NCBI GenBank assembly: GCA_947627685.1 | Contig: CANQWZ010000058.1 | Location: forward strand, 1-8,122 | Source: an uncultured Bacilli bacterium | GTDB taxonomy: Bacteria > Bacillota_I > Bacilli_A > ML615J-28 > CAG-313 | DNA: 8,122 bases | Direction: 5' to 3' | Shown: one piece after another, positions 6,400-8,122 of the stretch | How positions within the stretch are numbered: position 1 is the stretch's first letter | Layout: every line of letters begins with the position of its first letter | Program-made: the position numbers and the translations under genes | Notes under the pieces: model-generated | What the model was told of the DNA's origin: nothing | The model's database searches: none | What the model saw: the letters and a program-made list of their open reading frames with translations, nothing else

Positions 6400-6502
6400 A
6401 AAAGAAGAAGCCCCACTTCTCACCTGATCAATTATGATTGATGGGTAAAGAGTCATTAAATTAACGAATTTGGCAACAGTGGGCTTATACCACTGTTTTT
6501 TT
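6400..6502 (+). promoter_or_regulatory. L20-type leader: autoregulatory transcription attenuator
   Basis: In Firmicutes the infC-rpmI-rplT transcript starts with a leader that binds ribosomal protein L20 when L20 is in excess and then ends early. Elements seen here: AAGCCCCAC (6408-6416); CTCACCT (6419-6425); a hairpin ATCAAT/ATTGAT (6427-6432, 6437-6442) extended by ACCT/GGGT (6422-6425, 6443-6446); and TTTGGCAACAGTGGGC before the terminator. The early AGCCCCAC can pair with GTGGGCT (6479-6485) with one bulged C, which would break the terminator, so the leader has two alternative structures. The assignment rests on position, gene context and recalled family features, not on a covariance-model search. 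Confidence 0.85.
6475..6502 (+). terminator. Attenuator terminator of the L20 leader
   Basis: AACAGTGG (6475-6482) pairs with CCACTGTT (6490-6497) around a seven-base loop and ends in a run of seven T (6496-6502). It lies 48 bases before the infC start codon, with no gene between, as expected for a conditional terminator. Confidence 0.88.
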
Positions 6503-6536
6503 CATATACATGTTAGTTCAGGTTACTATTAATAGT

Positions 6537-6543
6537 GGAGGTG
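6537..6543 (+). promoter_or_regulatory. infC ribosome binding site, pointing to an AUU start
   Basis: GGAGGTG at 6537-6543 ends 6 bases before ATT at 6550 (8 bases counted from the end of GGAGG). The GTG codons at 6535 and 6541 overlap this sequence and cannot use it. No ATG lies near. Confidence 0.87.
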
Positions 6544-6549
6544 AAATTT

Positions 6550-7081
6550 ATTAGTAAACCAAGTGATAAAAAAGAAAATTTAATCAATGATGAAATTGAG
6601 GCATCTTTTGTTTTAGTAATTTCTGAAGCAGGTGAACAATTAGGTAAAATGGCTTTAGAGGATGCATTAAAAGAAGCTGAAGATAGAGGATATGATTTGG
6701 TATGTGTAGCACCAAATGCTCCTGTACCTGTTTGTAAATTAATGGACTACAGCAAGTATCGCTATGAACAAGCTAAAAAAGCAAAAGAAGCCAAGCGTAA
6801 TCAAAAGGTTATTGCTATTAAAGAAATAAGATTAAGCCCAACTATTGATGTTGGCGATTTGGAAACCAAATCTCGGGCCGCAAGAAAATTCTTAACTAGC
6901 GGTGATAAGGTAAAAGTAAGCTGCCGTTTTAGAGGAAGAATGATTGAACAAAGTAATTTAACTAAAGAATTGTTCTTAAAATTCGCTGAAGGCCTTGAAG
7001 ATGTTAGAACAAGCCCCACTTTTAGATGGAAGAAATATGTTTATGTCTCTTTCACCTAAATTACAAAAAAAGAAAAATTAA
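6550..7081 (+). CDS. infC: Translation initiation factor IF-3, with an AUU start and a one-base frameshift near the 3' end
   Basis: IF-3 binds the 30S subunit, keeps it free of 50S and checks the start codon and initiator tRNA. The start is ATT at 6550, set by GGAGGTG at 6537-6543; a rare start is typical of infC and lets IF-3 limit its own synthesis. The N-domain spans residues 1-75. The family signature KLMDYSKYRYEQAK is at 63-76, followed by the basic linker helix, KEIRLSPTI at the start of the C-domain, and KVKVSCRFRGR. The zero frame ends at 7059 with an unrelated tail (TFRWKKYVYVSFT). Moving to the +1 frame at CCCC 7014-7017 restores PLLDGRNMFMSLSPK and a lysine-rich end, with stop 7079-7081. 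The restored product has 176 residues, normal for IF-3. Either the extra C is a sequence error, or the gene is truncated, or ribosomes shift frame there. It is first in the operon with L35 and L20. Confidence 0.93.
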
Positions 7082-7100
7082 ATTTAAGGAGATTTAAGTT

Positions 7101-7301
7101 ATGCCAAAAATGAGATCACATAGCGGAACTAAAAAACGCTTAACAATCACTGCATCTGGTAAAGTAAGACGTGGCCAAGCTGGCAATAGACATCTCGCAC
7201 CAGGTAAAACACAAAAACAAACTAGACAAACTCGTAAATTTGCTCTTGTATCAACAAGTGACAAGAGACATATTAGACAGATTTTGTCTAACATTGAGTA
7301 G
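7101..7301 (+). CDS. rpmI: 50S ribosomal protein L35 (bL35)
   Basis: The product is a small 66-residue, very basic protein of the large ribosomal subunit. MPKMRSHSGTKKRLTITASGKVRR is split here as MPKMRSHSGTKKR (1-13) and the TASGKVRR block (17-24). GNRHLAPGKTQKQTRQ follows, then the helical tail ending in ILSNIE; these are the conserved landmarks of bL35 and the length is standard. AAGGAG (7086-7091) is its ribosome binding site. It lies 19 bases after the restored infC stop. In this group of bacteria its expression follows the L20-controlled leader upstream. Nothing unusual is seen in the protein. Confidence 0.97.
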   Translation: MPKMRSHSGTKKRLTITASGKVRRGQAGNRHLAPGKTQKQTRQTRKFALVSTSDKRHIRQILSNIE

Positions 7302-7314
7302 GAGGTAAATAACT

Positions 7315-7674
7315 ATGCCACGTACTAAAGGCGGCGTCGTTTCAAGAAGAAGACGTAATAGAGTATTAAAACAAGCAAAAGGTTATTTTGGTTCAAAACA
7401 TTGTTTATATAAAGTTGCGAATCAACAAGTCATGAAATCACTTGCTTATGCATATCGCGATCGTAAAAATAACAAACGTAATTTCCGTAAATTATGGATT
7501 GTTAGAATTAACATTGCAAGCCGTGCCCTTGGACTTAGTTACAATCAATTAATGCATGGATTAAAACTTGCTAATGTTGATATAAATCGTAAAATGCTTG
7601 CAGAACTTGCCGTAAATGATGCTCAAATGTTTGCTAATCTTTGTGAGACCGCAAAACAAGCTCTTGCAAAATAA
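7315..7674 (+). CDS. rplT: 50S ribosomal protein L20 (bL20), operon autoregulator
   Basis: The product has 119 residues, the standard length. It begins MPRTKGGVVSRRRRNRVLKQ, the long basic N-terminal helix that threads into 23S rRNA. It continues with AKGYFGSK, YRDRKNNKRNFRKLWIVRIN and the globular C-domain SYNQLMHGLKLANVDINRKMLAEL. L20 is needed early in assembly of the large subunit. In Firmicutes it also binds the infC leader mRNA and causes early termination, so this gene closes a feedback loop with the element at 6400-6502. RINIASR replaces the commoner RINAAxR, a mild change. AGGAGGT (7300-7306) overlaps the rpmI stop and serves this start. The terminator at 7686 follows. Confidence 0.97.
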   Translation: MPRTKGGVVSRRRRNRVLKQAKGYFGSKHCLYKVANQQVMKSLAYAYRDRKNNKRNFRKLWIVRINIASRALGLSYNQLMHGLKLANVDINRKMLAELAVNDAQMFANLCETAKQALAK

Positions 7675-7685
7675 TTGTAAATTAT

Positions 7686-7727
7686 AAAAACGACTGAAGT
7701 TTTATATCAAAGTTCAGTCGTTTTTTT
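7686..7727 (+). terminator. Rho-independent terminator of the infC-rpmI-rplT operon
   Basis: AAAAACGACTGAA (7686-7698) pairs perfectly with TTCAGTCGTTTTT (7713-7725) around a 14-base AT-rich loop, and seven T follow the G at 7720. It begins 12 bases after the rplT stop. Confidence 0.9.
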
Positions 7728-7745
7728 ATGGTGCTAGCAAATATC

Positions 7746-7774
7746 TTGAGTATAATGAATAAATATATTATAAT
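7746..7774 (+). promoter_or_regulatory. Promoter of the right-edge membrane protein gene
   Basis: TTGAGT (7746-7751), 17-base spacer, perfect TATAAT (7769-7774). The predicted start near 7781 leaves a leader of about 118 bases before the ATG at 7899. The leader holds a weak possible hairpin (TTAGA 7850-7854 with TCTAA 7868-7872) but no terminator and no riboswitch I recognise. Confidence 0.72.
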
Positions 7775-7898
7775 TTAGATGTAAATAGTTGTTATATAAG
7801 AATAGTAATGTGAAAAATGTTAATATCTTTTTTAATCAAATTAATTAGTTTAGATAACCATTATAGGTCTAACGATTTGCTTAGGGAGGTTGATAATA

Positions 7899-8122
7899 AT
7901 GGAAAGCAAAAAGGTTTATGATGAGCAAGTTATAGATAAGAGTAATAAAATATATAAAATATGCTATATTATTTTAAATATTTTTATTTTAGTGAATTTA
8001 ATTTTAAAATTTTGCATGTCACCTTTCGTATTAGAGGAAAGATTAGATTATTTATGGATTTTTGTTGGTACAGATGCCATTTTATTAGTTGCTATGTTTT
8101 ATTTTAATCTATTCTATCATGC
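7899..8122 (+). CDS. Small membrane protein, N-terminal part (3' end outside window)
   Basis: The reading frame opens at ATG 7899 and is still open at the window end, giving 74 codons. GGGAGGT at 7884-7890 is a strong ribosome binding site 8 bases upstream, and a good promoter lies at 7746-7774. The N-terminus is a charged cytoplasmic stretch (MESKKVYDEQVIDKSNKIYK). A hydrophobic helix follows at about 20-38, a short charged loop (VLEERLDY, 44-51), and a second helix at about 52-72. The pattern resembles small DUF-type membrane proteins often found beside helix-turn-helix regulators in Firmicutes, but I cannot name the family and the gene is incomplete. It is not part of the ribosomal operon, because a terminator and its own promoter separate them. 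Confidence 0.78.
   Translation, partial: MESKKVYDEQVIDKSNKIYKICYIILNIFILVNLILKFCMSPFVLEERLDYLWIFVGTDAILLVAMFYFNLFYH

Noticed and set aside
6801..7294. Minus-strand open frames opposite infC and rpmI
   Set aside because: Both are fully inside well-identified conserved genes and have no support of their own.
7817..7921. A 34-codon reading frame in the leader of the right-edge gene, starting at ATG 7817
   Set aside because: It has no ribosome binding site, overlaps the next gene's ribosome binding site and start, and shows no recognisable features; open frames of this length are common in AT-rich DNA.
1..8122. CRISPR arrays, tRNA or rRNA genes, insertion sequences
   Set aside because: No repeated spacer-like units, cloverleaf sequences, rRNA blocks, transposase motifs or terminal inverted repeats were seen on reading the window.

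Overview
The window looks like chromosome of a very AT-rich, low-GC Gram-positive bacterium (Bacillota; Bacilli, Erysipelotrichia or the walled relatives of the Mollicutes). The evidence is the base composition, strong sigma-A-type promoters with 17-base spacers, AGGAGG-type ribosome binding sites, a Firmicutes-style L20 leader in front of infC-rpmI-rplT, and Sec-type signal sequences. Every tryptophan I checked is TGG and the reading frames are intact under the standard bacterial code, so this is not a TGA=Trp mollicute. All genes lie on the + strand.

Layout: (1) 1-280 is the 3' end of nagA (N-acetylglucosamine-6-phosphate deacetylase) and its terminator. (2) 291-3397 is a self-contained transcription unit with a strong extended -10 promoter. 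It encodes a four-helix membrane protein of unknown function, an ABC ATPase and a large 12-helix ABC permease, and ends in an 18-bp-stem terminator. (3) 3399-6331 is a second, unrelated four-gene ABC cassette: a Sec-secreted beta-rich protein, a membrane-anchored exoprotein, a minimal 198-residue ABC ATPase and a six-helix ABC-2 permease. Three of its genes overlap end to start, and no terminator is seen after it. (4) 6347-7727 is the infC-rpmI-rplT operon with a near-consensus promoter, an L20-type attenuator leader, infC with an AUU start codon, and a terminator. (5) 7746-8122 is a new promoter, a roughly 118-base untranslated leader and the start of a small membrane protein that runs off the window.

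The most notable points are these. infC is frameshifted by one base in a CCCC run, so its conserved last strand and tail lie in the +1 frame and end at 7081 rather than 7059. The 11 bases at that site are an exact copy of an element of the operon's own leader. The second ABC cassette may be an undescribed secreted-effector/transporter system: its first product has a signal peptide and a Ser/Thr-rich alternating middle that recalls aerolysin-type pore-forming proteins, though this is only a hypothesis. Two unrelated export cassettes lie side by side between housekeeping genes, which suggests an accessory island next to the infC operon.
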